Assembly: GCA_025965895.1 (NCBI GenBank) | Contig: JAOPWC010000067.1 | Span: 1-33,583 of the forward strand | Length of the DNA stretch: 33,583 nt | Source: Mycobacterium sp. | Lineage (GTDB): Bacteria; Actinomycetota; Actinomycetes; Mycobacteriales; Mycobacteriaceae | Direction: 5' to 3' | Shown: positions 17,263 to 25,121 of the stretch, in pieces | How positions within the stretch are numbered: the stretch's first letter is position 1 | How the letters are laid out: every line of letters starts with the position of its first letter | Made by a program: the position numbers and the translations under genes | The notes under the pieces: model-generated | The model's database searches: none | The model's input: the letters and a program-made list of their open reading frames with translations, nothing else | What the model was told of the DNA's origin: nothing

Positions 17263-17280
17263 CCACAGGAGAAGGCCGTC

Positions 17281-17976
17281 ATGAACTACAACCAACCCGC
17301 CCCACGGCAGCCACTGGCCGGCAAACGAGTCGCCGTCATCGTGGAAAGCCAGTTCATCCCTCAGGAGCTCGACATCTACCGGCAGCGCTTCCAAACCTAC
17401 GGCGCCACCGTCGACTTCGTGTCACACCTGTGGGGCAACCCCAAACTGCGGTTCTACTCCACAGTGGAACCAGACGTGGTTGACGAACTGCAGTGGCTGG
17501 AGGTCGGCATCGAGGTCGACAGCATCAAACCCAGCGACTATGCGGCAATCATCGCCGCAGCCAACTACACCACGGTACGGCTGCGCTCCGTCGTACCGCC
17601 ACCGCCCGGGGTGGATGCGCACGAACAGGTGCGCGCCGCGCCGGCGGTGCGCTTTTTCCGTGAGGCGATGCTCGACCGCCGGATCGTCAAGGGGGCGCCC
17701 TGTCACGCACTGTGGCTGCTGACCCCCTCACCGGAAGTGCTGCGCGGGCGCCGGGTGGTCTGCAACACCGTGGTCTTGGCGGACGTCCTCAACGCCGGCG
17801 CCACATACGTGCCGTTCCCGCCCAACACCCCGGAGCCCGAGCAAGTGTTCGTCGACGATGACCTCGTCACCAACACCGGTTGGCACGCCAGCGCGCGCCT
17901 CGTCGACATCATCAAGGACATCATCGTCAAAAACGAGCAGGCCGCCGCGCCCACACTCGCAGGGGTGACCCCATGA
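17281..17976 (+). CDS. DJ-1/PfpI-family protein (first of two)
   Basis: The 231-residue protein contains GKRVAVIVESQFIPQELDIY, the opening strand of the DJ-1/PfpI fold with an acidic residue near the active site. It also has GAPCHALWLLTPSPEVLRGR, the nucleophile elbow with Cys141-His142, as in family members that read C-H-A/G-P. Members include glyoxalase III-type deglycases, chaperones and intracellular proteases. The C-terminal FVDDDLVTNTGWHASARLVD matches the DJ-1 ending (D-x-x-LVT-x-x-G). The start follows the AGE-like gene by 18 bp with an AGGAGAAGG ribosome-binding site. The stop overlaps the next start (ATGA at 17973-17976), so it is translationally coupled to the GH13 gene. Pairing with sugar enzymes hints at handling of reactive sugar aldehydes; that is inference. 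Confidence 0.85.
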   Translation: MNYNQPAPRQPLAGKRVAVIVESQFIPQELDIYRQRFQTYGATVDFVSHLWGNPKLRFYSTVEPDVVDELQWLEVGIEVDSIKPSDYAAIIAAANYTTVRLRSVVPPPPGVDAHEQVRAAPAVRFFREAMLDRRIVKGAPCHALWLLTPSPEVLRGRRVVCNTVVLADVLNAGATYVPFPPNTPEPEQVFVDDDLVTNTGWHASARLVDIIKDIIVKNEQAAAPTLAGVTP

Positions 17977-20474
17977 CACTGTCTAGGGCACCGGTCCTGC
18001 CAAATATCCAAGCCCCGCCCAAGTGCGCCGCTGCAGCCGCGAAAAGGGAGGCGGTCCAATTCATTTACCACACCGGGGTCCAGCAGGACCTGTTCAGCAA
18101 TGTGCGGCTCTGCGGCAGCTGGGACCAGAGCGGCATGCCCAGCCCGGCTTGGACAACCACACCGATGCAGCAGCACACCGGCGTCGACGGCTGCCCCACC
18201 TACACCGCCACCGTTGAATTCCCCGATACCCAGGTCGGCGCGGAATACTCCTGGGGCGTCGTAGCAGACAGCGGCTCGGGCCGCGACCTGTGGGCCATCC
18301 CCACCGAGGTTCCCGACCCAGACTCCGTCGCGCGGCAGCCCACCTTCACCCTCGCCGCCGAGTTGGCCGAACAGCACTATTGGCTTTCCACCAGCCGACT
18401 GCTGGGCGCCAACCCGCGCTGGACCCCTGACGGCGCGCAGCGGATCCAGTTCGCGGTGTGGGCACCCGCCGCGCAACAGGTTTCGGTCGTCTTCGGTGAC
18501 CCCGCCGTCGGCTACATCGCCGACGACGGCGCCGGCGTCGTCGGGCAGCCCATCGCGATGCGGCCCGCCGGCGACGGTGTATGGAAAACCGACCTGAACG
18601 ACCCGCGGCTGTCGAACTTCCTGGGCTTCGACCACCGCCCCTACATGTTCCGCGTTGTCAAGGACGACGGCCGCGTCGCCTACCGCACCGACCTGTACTC
18701 CCGCTGCCAAATCGGCCGCGGCACGACCAATCCCGCCAAACTGGCACCAGGACAGACTTTCTCAGGGCTGCGCGAGGACCTCGACGGCAGCATCAGCTGC
18801 TCGGTCGTCGTCGACCCGCAATGGGTGACCGCCCACTTCCGTGACACCGACTGGCCCGAGATCGCGTGGACCGCCGAGCAGGATTTCTGGAACCACGAGT
18901 TCGACCCGCAACGACCGGTTCCCACCCGCCTCGAGGACCTCGTCATCTACGAGATGCACATCGGTGGCCTTGGCGCCGGCAAGACCGAACCGGACGGCAC
19001 ACCAATGCCCGGCGACCTCGCCGACGCCATCGCGATGCTGGACTACCTGGTCGACCTCGGCGTCAACGCCGTCGAGCTGATGCCGCTGGCGCAATTCGAA
19101 GGCTGGGCGACCTGGGGCTACGGCACCTCGCACTACTTTGCCGTCGAGTTCAGCGGCGGTGGCCGCGACGAGTTCAAATACTTTGTCCGCGAATGCCACC
19201 GCCGCGGCATCGTGGTCATCCTCGACGTCGTCTACAACCACTACAACACCGACGGGGAGCGCGCCGAATGGTCCTACGACTCCGATGATCCGGAGCGCAA
19301 CATTTACTACTGGTATGAGGGCGCGCCCTCGGACTACCCGGACCCCACCGGCGGGTACCTCGACAACGACTCCAGCGGCTGGGCGCCCCGCTTCAGCGAA
19401 CAACGCGTCCGCCAAATGTTCATCTCCAGCGCCGTGGCGCAGGCGCTGGAGTTCCATGTCGATGGCTTCCGCGTCGACCAGACAACCTCGATCCACTCCT
19501 ACAACACACTGCACGCCAACGGCCGCCCGGTCGACGCCGCCAACGCGTTCGGCACGAAATTCCTGCGCGAACTGACCCGCACACTTCGTCTGGTCAAGCC
19601 GCACGTGTTCCTGATCGCCGAGGACTACTCCGGCTGGGAGGGCGTCACCGCACCGACCGACCAGGGTGGGCTGGGCTTCGACGCCATCTGGTACGCCGAC
19701 TTCTACCACAACCTCTCCGGCGACACCGGCCACGGACTCGACTGCGCCAACCTGCTGTCCACCGCGGCCATCGGCGACGACCGCGCCCTGGCGATAGGCG
19801 TTTTCGCCGGCAAGCTCGCGCAAACCAACTATGCCACCGTCGTCTACCCAGAGTCTCATGACGAGGCCGGCAACTCCACCTGGAACGGCCACCACTCCGG
19901 GCGCACCCCCTCTATCGCCGTCAACTACGCCCCCTTGATCGGCGACACCCGCCGCTACGGCGAAGCCCGCACCCGGTTCTCGGCGGGAATGGCGCTGCTG
20001 TCGGCCGGCACACCGATGTTTTTCATGGGAGAGGAGTGCGGCGACACCGAGCTGTACCGCTACAACGACTTCCTCGGGCACCGCATCGATTTCCACGCCG
20101 CGGTCGCCGGCGACGGACGTCACCTGTTCACCTTCTTCCGAGGGCTGATCACGCTGCGGCGCACCGTCCCCGCGCTGCGCTCAGGAACCATCGACATCCT
20201 GCACACCGACGACGGCAACCGGGTGCTGGCCTTCACGCGCACCTATGGCCCCGATCACGTGTTGGTGATGGCCAGCCTGAACAACCAGCCGTTCGCGTCG
20301 GGCTACACGATCGATGGGGTCGTCGACGGCCTGTGGCGTGAAGTGTTCAACAGTGATGCCGCCTCCTACGGAGGCTGGAACGATGGCAACGTCGGTGTCG
20401 ACCTGCCATCGAGTGCCGGACGGTTCACCGCGGTGCTGCCCCGCGCGGGCTTCGTGGTGTTCCGGCGCCTCTGA
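17973..20474 (+). CDS. GH13 alpha-glucan enzyme, branching-enzyme (GlgB)-like
   Basis: The 833-residue protein has the four conserved GH13 regions: DVVYNH (Asp418-His423), GFRVDQTTSI (nucleophile Asp502), LIAEDYSG (acid/base Glu550) and PESHDEAG (transition-state stabiliser Asp630). A CBM48-like domain precedes the barrel (about residues 145-250, FAVWAPAAQQVSVVFGD), and a further starch-binding-like segment lies N-terminal to it (YHTGVQQDLFSNVRLCGSWD, about residues 30-110). A beta-sandwich ends the protein. The layout and SHDE motif resemble 1,4-alpha-glucan branching enzymes and related trehalohydrolases. ATG at 17973 overlaps the preceding stop (ATGA); a longer frame from 17880 reads back through that gene. 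Position between two DJ-1-like genes, rather than beside glgE, glgX or treS, argues that it is not the housekeeping GlgB. Transfer versus hydrolysis cannot be decided from sequence. Confidence 0.88.
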   Translation: MTLSRAPVLPNIQAPPKCAAAAAKREAVQFIYHTGVQQDLFSNVRLCGSWDQSGMPSPAWTTTPMQQHTGVDGCPTYTATVEFPDTQVGAEYSWGVVADSGSGRDLWAIPTEVPDPDSVARQPTFTLAAELAEQHYWLSTSRLLGANPRWTPDGAQRIQFAVWAPAAQQVSVVFGDPAVGYIADDGAGVVGQPIAMRPAGDGVWKTDLNDPRLSNFLGFDHRPYMFRVVKDDGRVAYRTDLYSRCQIGRGTTNPAKLAPGQTFSGLREDLDGSISCSVVVDPQWVTAHFRDTDWPEIAWTAEQDFWNHEFDPQRPVPTRLEDLVIYEMHIGGLGAGKTEPDGTPMPGDLADAIAMLDYLVDLGVNAVELMPLAQFEGWATWGYGTSHYFAVEFSGGGRDEFKYFVRECHRRGIVVILDVVYNHYNTDGERAEWSYDSDDPERNIYYWYEGAPSDYPDPTGGYLDNDSSGWAPRFSEQRVRQMFISSAVAQALEFHVDGFRVDQTTSIHSYNTLHANGRPVDAANAFGTKFLRELTRTLRLVKPHVFLIAEDYSGWEGVTAPTDQGGLGFDAIWYADFYHNLSGDTGHGLDCANLLSTAAIGDDRALAIGVFAGKLAQTNYATVVYPESHDEAGNSTWNGHHSGRTPSIAVNYAPLIGDTRRYGEARTRFSAGMALLSAGTPMFFMGEECGDTELYRYNDFLGHRIDFHAAVAGDGRHLFTFFRGLITLRRTVPALRSGTIDILHTDDGNRVLAFTRTYGPDHVLVMASLNNQPFASGYTIDGVVDGLWREVFNSDAASYGGWNDGNVGVDLPSSAGRFTAVLPRAGFVVFRRL

Positions 20475-20507
20475 CGCGCGAGGCGGCCAGGAGCGATGAC
20501 AACACGC

Positions 20508-20537
20508 GACGCGGTGGACAGCGCGGCGCGCCGCGTC
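20508..20537 (+). promoter_or_regulatory. Intercistronic GC-rich hairpin
   Basis: GACGCGG (20508-20514) and CCGCGTC (20531-20537) can pair. The interval also contains the perfect palindrome CGCGGCGCGCCGCG (20522-20535). It lies in the 107-bp gap between the GH13 and second DJ-1 genes, where it could weaken read-through or stabilise the upstream mRNA, splitting the series into two transcripts. Function is inferred. Confidence 0.4.
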
Positions 20538-20581
20538 ACCGGTCCAACAACAAAAGCCTTGACAAACAAAGGAGAACAGAC

Positions 20582-21415
20582 ATGAGCAAGACCATTTTGT
20601 GTTGCGTGTCGGGATGGGGGTACTGGGGCGAGGAGCTCGTCGGCCCCTACGACGTGCTCACGGACCAGGGCTACCAGATCGACATCATGACGCCCACCGG
20701 CCAGAAACCACCGGCGCTGCCGCCCAGCATGCAGGCCGGCTTCCTGGATCCACCGCTGGACAAGGTCGTCACCAACGACCACTTCGCCCAGCGCACCCGC
20801 GAGATCCAAGATTCAGACCTGCTTGACCACCCCATCAGCCTGGCGGCCTGGTTCCCGCAGATGCCCTACTTCAACAGCTCTGGGTTCGGCCACGGACTGG
20901 AGGAATACTGCACCAAACGCGACGCGTGCTGGCAGGAACTAGACAAATACGATGCACTGCTGCTGCCTGGCGGCAGCGGCCCCATGGTGGACATGGTCAA
21001 CAACGATCGCCTCCACGACGTTATTCTCGGGTTCCTGGCCAAAGACAAACTGATTGCCGCCGAATGCTATTGCGTCACCTGTCTGGCTTTCGCCCGGGAC
21101 TGGACCGACCGCAAGAGCATCATCGCCGGGAAACACGTCACCGGCCACGCCCGCGAATATGACTACAAAGACGGCACCGGGTTCGCCTATCCCGCCGTGG
21201 CCGGAGTCAATTTCGGCCCGCCTTTCTACCCCCTAGAATACATTCTGCGCGATGCGGTCGGCCCGGATGGTCAGTACCACGGCGGGGTAGGGCACACCCT
21301 GTCGACCATTCTCGATTACCCCTTCCTCACGGGCCGCTCCACTCAAGACTCAACACTGGTCGGCGAGCTGATCGTCCAGGTGCTGGAAAAGGGATTGCGC
21401 CGCTATGGATGGTGA
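20582..21415 (+). CDS. DJ-1/PfpI-family protein (second; Hsp31-like)
   Basis: The 277-residue protein starts MSKTILCCVSGWGYWGEEL, and VGPYDVLTDQGYQIDIMTPT follows, the first strands of an Hsp31/class I glutamine amidotransferase-like fold, with GEELVGP supplying the conserved Glu. ALLLPGGSGPMVDM is the glycine loop. AAECYCVTCLAFARD aligns with the nucleophile elbow, giving Cys162 but with Tyr163 where most relatives have His, and a second Cys two residues on. The length suits the larger Hsp31-type members (glyoxalase III/holdase). GGAG nine bases upstream supports the ATG at 20582. It is separated from the GH13 gene by a 107-bp gap with a hairpin, and it probably heads a second transcript including the ThDP enzyme and SnoaL genes. 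The altered elbow means catalytic function is uncertain. Confidence 0.82.
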   Translation: MSKTILCCVSGWGYWGEELVGPYDVLTDQGYQIDIMTPTGQKPPALPPSMQAGFLDPPLDKVVTNDHFAQRTREIQDSDLLDHPISLAAWFPQMPYFNSSGFGHGLEEYCTKRDACWQELDKYDALLLPGGSGPMVDMVNNDRLHDVILGFLAKDKLIAAECYCVTCLAFARDWTDRKSIIAGKHVTGHAREYDYKDGTGFAYPAVAGVNFGPPFYPLEYILRDAVGPDGQYHGGVGHTLSTILDYPFLTGRSTQDSTLVGELIVQVLEKGLRRYGW

Positions 21416-21522
21416 AAGAACTGCTGCGGTGTGCCGAAGGCCCAGCCGGGCAGGCCAATTGCACCGAGCACCACGTGCTCCCGGGCAAAGAACAGCAGCG
21501 GTGTCGTCGAAAGGAGGGCGCG

Positions 21523-23196
21523 ATGGCAACGGGTCACCGCAAGTTGCTTGAACAGTTGAGAGCCGACGGCATCACTCGCATCTTCGGCAACCCCGGAAGC
21601 ACCGAGGAAGGTCTGCTCGACGAGATCGACAAATTCGGCGAGCTCGACTACGTGATGGGTCTGCAGGAAGCAGCACTGATCCTGCTCGCCAACGGCTATG
21701 CCCTTGCGACACAAAAGCCGACCGTCGTGCTGCTGCATTCCAGCGTGGGCCTGGGCAACGCACTGGGCAGCCTGTATCACGTGTGCCGCATGCAACGCTC
21801 GCCGCTCATCGTCCTCGCCGGGGAGGCTGGCGTCGCCTACGATGCGCTCGACGCGCATATGTCACTGGATCTCGTGACATTGGCACGGCCCGTCACCAAA
21901 TACGCCGCCCGGGCCATTCACCCGGGCAGCGCGCTGCGTCTACTGCGCCGGTGCATCAAGATCGCCGCCACGCCGCCGTTCGGGCCGACCTTTCTGGCCC
22001 TTCCGCAGGACATCCTCGACCAGCAGAACGACGAGCCGGTAATTGCGACCGTTGTACCGCAAACCCGGGTGGCGCCCGAGCCTGCCGCGATCGACCAGGT
22101 GGCCGGCTTGCTGAGAGGAGCCACCCGCCCCGTGATCATCATGGGCGACGGGGTGGCCCACGCCAACGCGCAGGCCGAGCTGACACAGTTCGCGGAAGTG
22201 CTGGGCGCCGGCGTGTGGGGTGCGATGTCCTCACAGGTGAACATCCCATGGACCCATCCGCTTTACATGGGCCTGACCGGCCACATGTACGGCCAGGACA
22301 GTGACAAGAGCGTCGCTGGCGCCGATGCCGTGATCATCGTCGGCACATACGCGTTCCCGGAAGTATTTCCCCAGCTGCAAAGCCCGTTCGGCCCTGACGC
22401 CACTGTCATTCACATCGACCAAAGCGCCTATGACATCGCCAAGAATCACCCCATCACGCTCGGGGTGCTCGCCGATCCGAAGCCGACACTGCGGATGCTG
22501 GCCGAAAAGCTGACTGAGATGATGACCGATGATGAGAGGCTGCGAGCCCACACGCGCGCCGAACGGCTCAAAGCCCACAAGGACACGACGCACCAACAAC
22601 GTCTCGTTAGTGACTCGGCATCCTCCGACGCGATCCCGCTGCACATGTCGGCGTTCGCCGAGGAGCTGGCACACCAGATACCCGACGACGCAGTCATTGT
22701 CGATGAGTCGCTCACGAACTCCGAAGCCCTCACCCGCTATCTGCCGCCTGAGTTCCCCGGCAGCCTGTACCAGACACCGGGAGGCACCCTCGGGGTGGGG
22801 CTGCCCGGTGCCATCGGTGTCAAACTGGCCGAGCCGGCACGCACGGTAGTGGGCTTCAGCGGCGACGGCGGGGCGCTGTATACCCTCCAGGCGCTGTGGA
22901 CCGCCGCGCATTACCGTATCGGCGCCAAGTTCGTCGTCTGCAACAACCGCAGCTACCAGCTTCTCAAGGACAACCTCGCGCGTTACTGGCAGATCCTCGG
23001 AATGCAAGCAGCCACCTTTCCGTCTTCATTCGATATCCACGATCCCGACGTCAACTACGTGTCACTGGCTGAGGGCCTGGGAGTGCCGGGTCTGCGCGTG
23101 GCACAACGCGACGAGATAGCAGCGGGGATCAAGCAGATGCTGGTACACGACGGGCCGTTCCTCATCGAGGTTGTCTTGAGACCCGATAGCCGATAA
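21523..23196 (+). CDS. Thiamine diphosphate-dependent 2-oxo-acid decarboxylase (benzoylformate decarboxylase/acetolactate synthase-like)
   Basis: The 557-residue protein has the three-domain ThDP plan. The PYR domain has RIFGNPGSTEEGLLD and the conserved Glu49 (GLQEAALI) that activates the cofactor. The central domain has RPVIIMGDGVAHANAQAEL. The PP domain has GFSGDGGALYTLQALW (Gly447-Asp448-Gly449) ending in VVCNN, the GDG-x(n)-NN metal/ThDP motif. FGNPGSTE is closer to benzoylformate decarboxylases and oxalyl-CoA/phenylpyruvate-type decarboxylases than to IlvB. I chose ATG at 21523, with AAAGGAGG upstream, over an in-frame start at 21409 that overlaps the DJ-1 gene. The SnoaL gene follows by 26 bp. 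The likely reaction is non-oxidative decarboxylation or carboligation of a 2-oxo acid, producing or consuming an aldehyde, which fits the carbonyl-handling neighbours. Substrate unknown. Confidence 0.88.
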   Translation: MATGHRKLLEQLRADGITRIFGNPGSTEEGLLDEIDKFGELDYVMGLQEAALILLANGYALATQKPTVVLLHSSVGLGNALGSLYHVCRMQRSPLIVLAGEAGVAYDALDAHMSLDLVTLARPVTKYAARAIHPGSALRLLRRCIKIAATPPFGPTFLALPQDILDQQNDEPVIATVVPQTRVAPEPAAIDQVAGLLRGATRPVIIMGDGVAHANAQAELTQFAEVLGAGVWGAMSSQVNIPWTHPLYMGLTGHMYGQDSDKSVAGADAVIIVGTYAFPEVFPQLQSPFGPDATVIHIDQSAYDIAKNHPITLGVLADPKPTLRMLAEKLTEMMTDDERLRAHTRAERLKAHKDTTHQQRLVSDSASSDAIPLHMSAFAEELAHQIPDDAVIVDESLTNSEALTRYLPPEFPGSLYQTPGGTLGVGLPGAIGVKLAEPARTVVGFSGDGGALYTLQALWTAAHYRIGAKFVVCNNRSYQLLKDNLARYWQILGMQAATFPSSFDIHDPDVNYVSLAEGLGVPGLRVAQRDEIAAGIKQMLVHDGPFLIEVVLRPDSR

Positions 23197-23222
23197 GTGC
23201 GCAGAAGGATTAGGAGGGTCAA

Positions 23223-23660
23223 ATGACCGAACCCATATCTGGCGCTGAAGTCGAACAGTTTGTCCGCGCCTGGTTTCGCGAACTCGACCTGCATGCCCCG
23301 ATCGATGAGGTGATTCCCTACCTCGCCGACCACGGGCTGGAGTTCACAATCCCCGAGGGCACCCGACGCTCACACGCCGAAATGCGGGAGCAGCTCGATA
23401 CTTGGTACCGAAGCTTTTTCGACGAGATTCACACGATCAAGAGTCTCGACATCGCACCCAACGGCGATCTGGCCGACGTCAAACTCGTCGTCGATTGGCA
23501 GGCGCGGGCATGGAAACCGCCGGAGGCGACGAGCAAGCAGCTGCACTTCGACGCATACCAGACGTGGGTGGTCGGACGCGCCACGCGGACTGGCAAGCCC
23601 GAGATCCGCTCGTATTTGGTAACCAAACTTGAGCCGCAACCCGGCTCGGCATCCCTCTAG
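23223..23660 (+). CDS. SnoaL-like (NTF2 fold) protein
   Basis: The 145-residue protein shows the NTF2-like pattern: an N-terminal helix (VEQFVRAWFRELDLHAPIDE), a strand with LADHGLEFTIPEG, then MREQLDTWYRSFFDEIHTIK and paired strands DLADVKLVVDWQARAW and LHFDAYQTWVVG. SnoaL-like proteins act as small-molecule cyclases, isomerases, dehydratases or binding scaffolds. An AGGAGG ribosome-binding site precedes the ATG, 26 bp after the ThDP gene and 18 bp before the next SnoaL gene, so the four genes from 21523 to 24862 are almost certainly co-transcribed. No specific catalytic pair can be assigned. Confidence 0.8.
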   Translation: MTEPISGAEVEQFVRAWFRELDLHAPIDEVIPYLADHGLEFTIPEGTRRSHAEMREQLDTWYRSFFDEIHTIKSLDIAPNGDLADVKLVVDWQARAWKPPEATSKQLHFDAYQTWVVGRATRTGKPEIRSYLVTKLEPQPGSASL

Positions 23661-23678
23661 CGCTGGTCGGAGGACGAC

Positions 23679-24119
23679 ATGTTCGGACGCAGCCTGCAAC
23701 TCTCGGTGGACCAGGACAACGTCGCGTTGATTCGACGACTCAACGATGTCGTCAACGAGCGTCGTTTCGACGCCATGGACCCCTTGTTCGCTCCGGACTT
23801 CGTCGACCATAACCCGGCGTGGAGCGCCCGCGACCTGAGCGAACTCAAGGAAGTCATCCGCTCCGCTCAGCAGGCACTGGAATTCACGTCGAACCAGGAT
23901 CTGATCTACCCGGCCGCAGGGGGAAGGGTGGTCATCCACATCACGTTGTCTGGGCACCATGTCAAGAAGTTCTTCGGCCGCGAACCGACCGGAAAGGCAG
24001 TGTCGTGGACAAGCATTGAGGTCTACCGGATCGTCGACCGACAGATCGCCGAACGGTGGGTCCAAGCCGACAGGGCCGGACTCTTGGCCCAACTCGGCGT
24101 TCCCATCCCAAGCGCTTAA
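23679..24119 (+). CDS. SnoaL-like ester/polyketide cyclase-family protein
   Basis: The 146-residue protein begins MFGRSLQLSVDQDNVALIRR. It contains NERRFDAMDPLFAPDFVDHN, the classical first helix and DFVDH/N motif of SnoaL-type aldol cyclases, then LSGHHVKKFFGREPTGKAVS and SIEVYRIVDRQIAERWVQAD, the last two strands with the conserved W. Relatives are polyketide cyclases and predicted ester cyclases. GGAGGA lies just upstream, 18 bp after the previous SnoaL gene, and the ABM-VOC fusion starts 8 bp after its stop. It is more family-typical than the preceding SnoaL protein, so the two are probably not recent duplicates. The substrate is unknown. Confidence 0.83.
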   Translation: MFGRSLQLSVDQDNVALIRRLNDVVNERRFDAMDPLFAPDFVDHNPAWSARDLSELKEVIRSAQQALEFTSNQDLIYPAAGGRVVIHITLSGHHVKKFFGREPTGKAVSWTSIEVYRIVDRQIAERWVQADRAGLLAQLGVPIPSA

Positions 24120-24127
24120 GGACAAAC

Positions 24128-24862
24128 ATGCCCGCTTTTCTCATGCACATTCAGGTCAAAGCAGGTTCGGAAGATGACGCTGTCAGAGGACTTGTTGAGA
24201 TCCAGCAGCTGGCACGCGGCGACGCCGGAAACCACGAATTCGTCTGGCTGCACCACACCACCGATCCGACCAAATTCACCCTCTTCGAACAGTGGGACAC
24301 CCAGGACCACCTTGACGAACACCTCAAGAACATCACGCCCACATGGAACCGGTTCGCGGCGATACTGGCCGGTCCCCCAGTCAGCGAACCGGTGCTACCA
24401 GTGTCTCAGGAGGTAGCAGCGGTGAGCGGGTCGACAACGCCGGCGACCTGCGCCGTGAAGTGGTCGCATGCCGCACTCAACTGCCGCGATCTCCCCACCA
24501 CGGAGAACTTCTACACCACATGGTTTGGCTTCACCAGATCTCGGGTGTTCGAGGCAGCCGACCGGACGACGATATTCATCCGGCTTGATGATTCGTATCT
24601 CGAACTGTTCGTCGGGGCGTCGGTGGACGGCAACGATCCCTTCGCAGCCTCCGCGGATGGCTCAAGGCGCCCCGGCATCACCAGGCATCTGGCGTTCCAG
24701 GTCGACGACGTCGATGCGTTCCTCGAGAGAATGGGGAACGCGGCGGCGATTACGCAAGGGCCCATGGACTTCGACGAGTACATCCCGGGATGGCGCAGCG
24801 CATGGATCGCCGATCCCAACGGCGTGATTGTCGAAGTAAGCCAAGGGTATCGAGAAATATGA
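24128..24862 (+). CDS. Fusion of antibiotic-biosynthesis-monooxygenase (ABM) domain and glyoxalase/VOC domain
   Basis: The 244-residue protein has two folds. Residues 1-90 form an ABM (YgiN-like) domain: MPAFLMHIQVKAGSEDDAV, NHEFVWLHHTTDPTKFTLFE and QWDTQDHLDEHLK, matching the E-x-W-x-x-x-x-x-x-x-H signature. Residues about 112-244 form a vicinal-oxygen-chelate domain: KWSHAALNCRDLPTTENFY, SYLELFVG, RHLAFQVDDVDAFLERM and WIADPNGVIVEV. His114, Glu near 165, His near 189 and the final Glu are the expected metal ligands. ABM domains oxidise or hold quinone/aldehyde-like small molecules; VOC domains cover glyoxalase I, dioxygenases and resistance proteins. ATG at 24128 has AAGGA upstream and is 8 bp from the preceding stop. 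The fused arrangement is unusual and implies a shared substrate. Exact chemistry is unknown. Confidence 0.82.
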   Translation: MPAFLMHIQVKAGSEDDAVRGLVEIQQLARGDAGNHEFVWLHHTTDPTKFTLFEQWDTQDHLDEHLKNITPTWNRFAAILAGPPVSEPVLPVSQEVAAVSGSTTPATCAVKWSHAALNCRDLPTTENFYTTWFGFTRSRVFEAADRTTIFIRLDDSYLELFVGASVDGNDPFAASADGSRRPGITRHLAFQVDDVDAFLERMGNAAAITQGPMDFDEYIPGWRSAWIADPNGVIVEVSQGYREI

Positions 24863-25121
24863 ACCTCGAACTCCTCGCAGCGCCCGCTCGGGTGAGCCCA
24901 CCAAAACCGCGGTCTGTGTGGCACAAGGCATTTCAGACCAGCTGTCTGTCCGATCCAGGAAACGATGCGAGTAATCCGGGGAGACATGAGAGTCGGCGAA
25001 CGCGCGATGCGCGCGGTACAGCTATACAACGGCCATAACGGAACCCAACGCACAGGACTGGCGCCACACCGGACCAAACATCTACCGGTGCGACACCCAC
25101 ACCACCGCCGGCAGGGATGGG

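Noticed and set aside
18762..20123. 453-residue minus-strand ORF
   Set aside because: Composition is Val/Gly/Asp-rich antisense of the GH13 gene; the plus strand carries all GH13 motifs.
24859..25038. 60-residue ORF whose ATG overlaps the ABM-VOC stop (ATGA)
   Set aside because: The overlap looks like translational coupling, but the sequence (MNLELLAAPARV...) has no recognisable domain and ends quickly; at most it is the stub of a lost operon gene.
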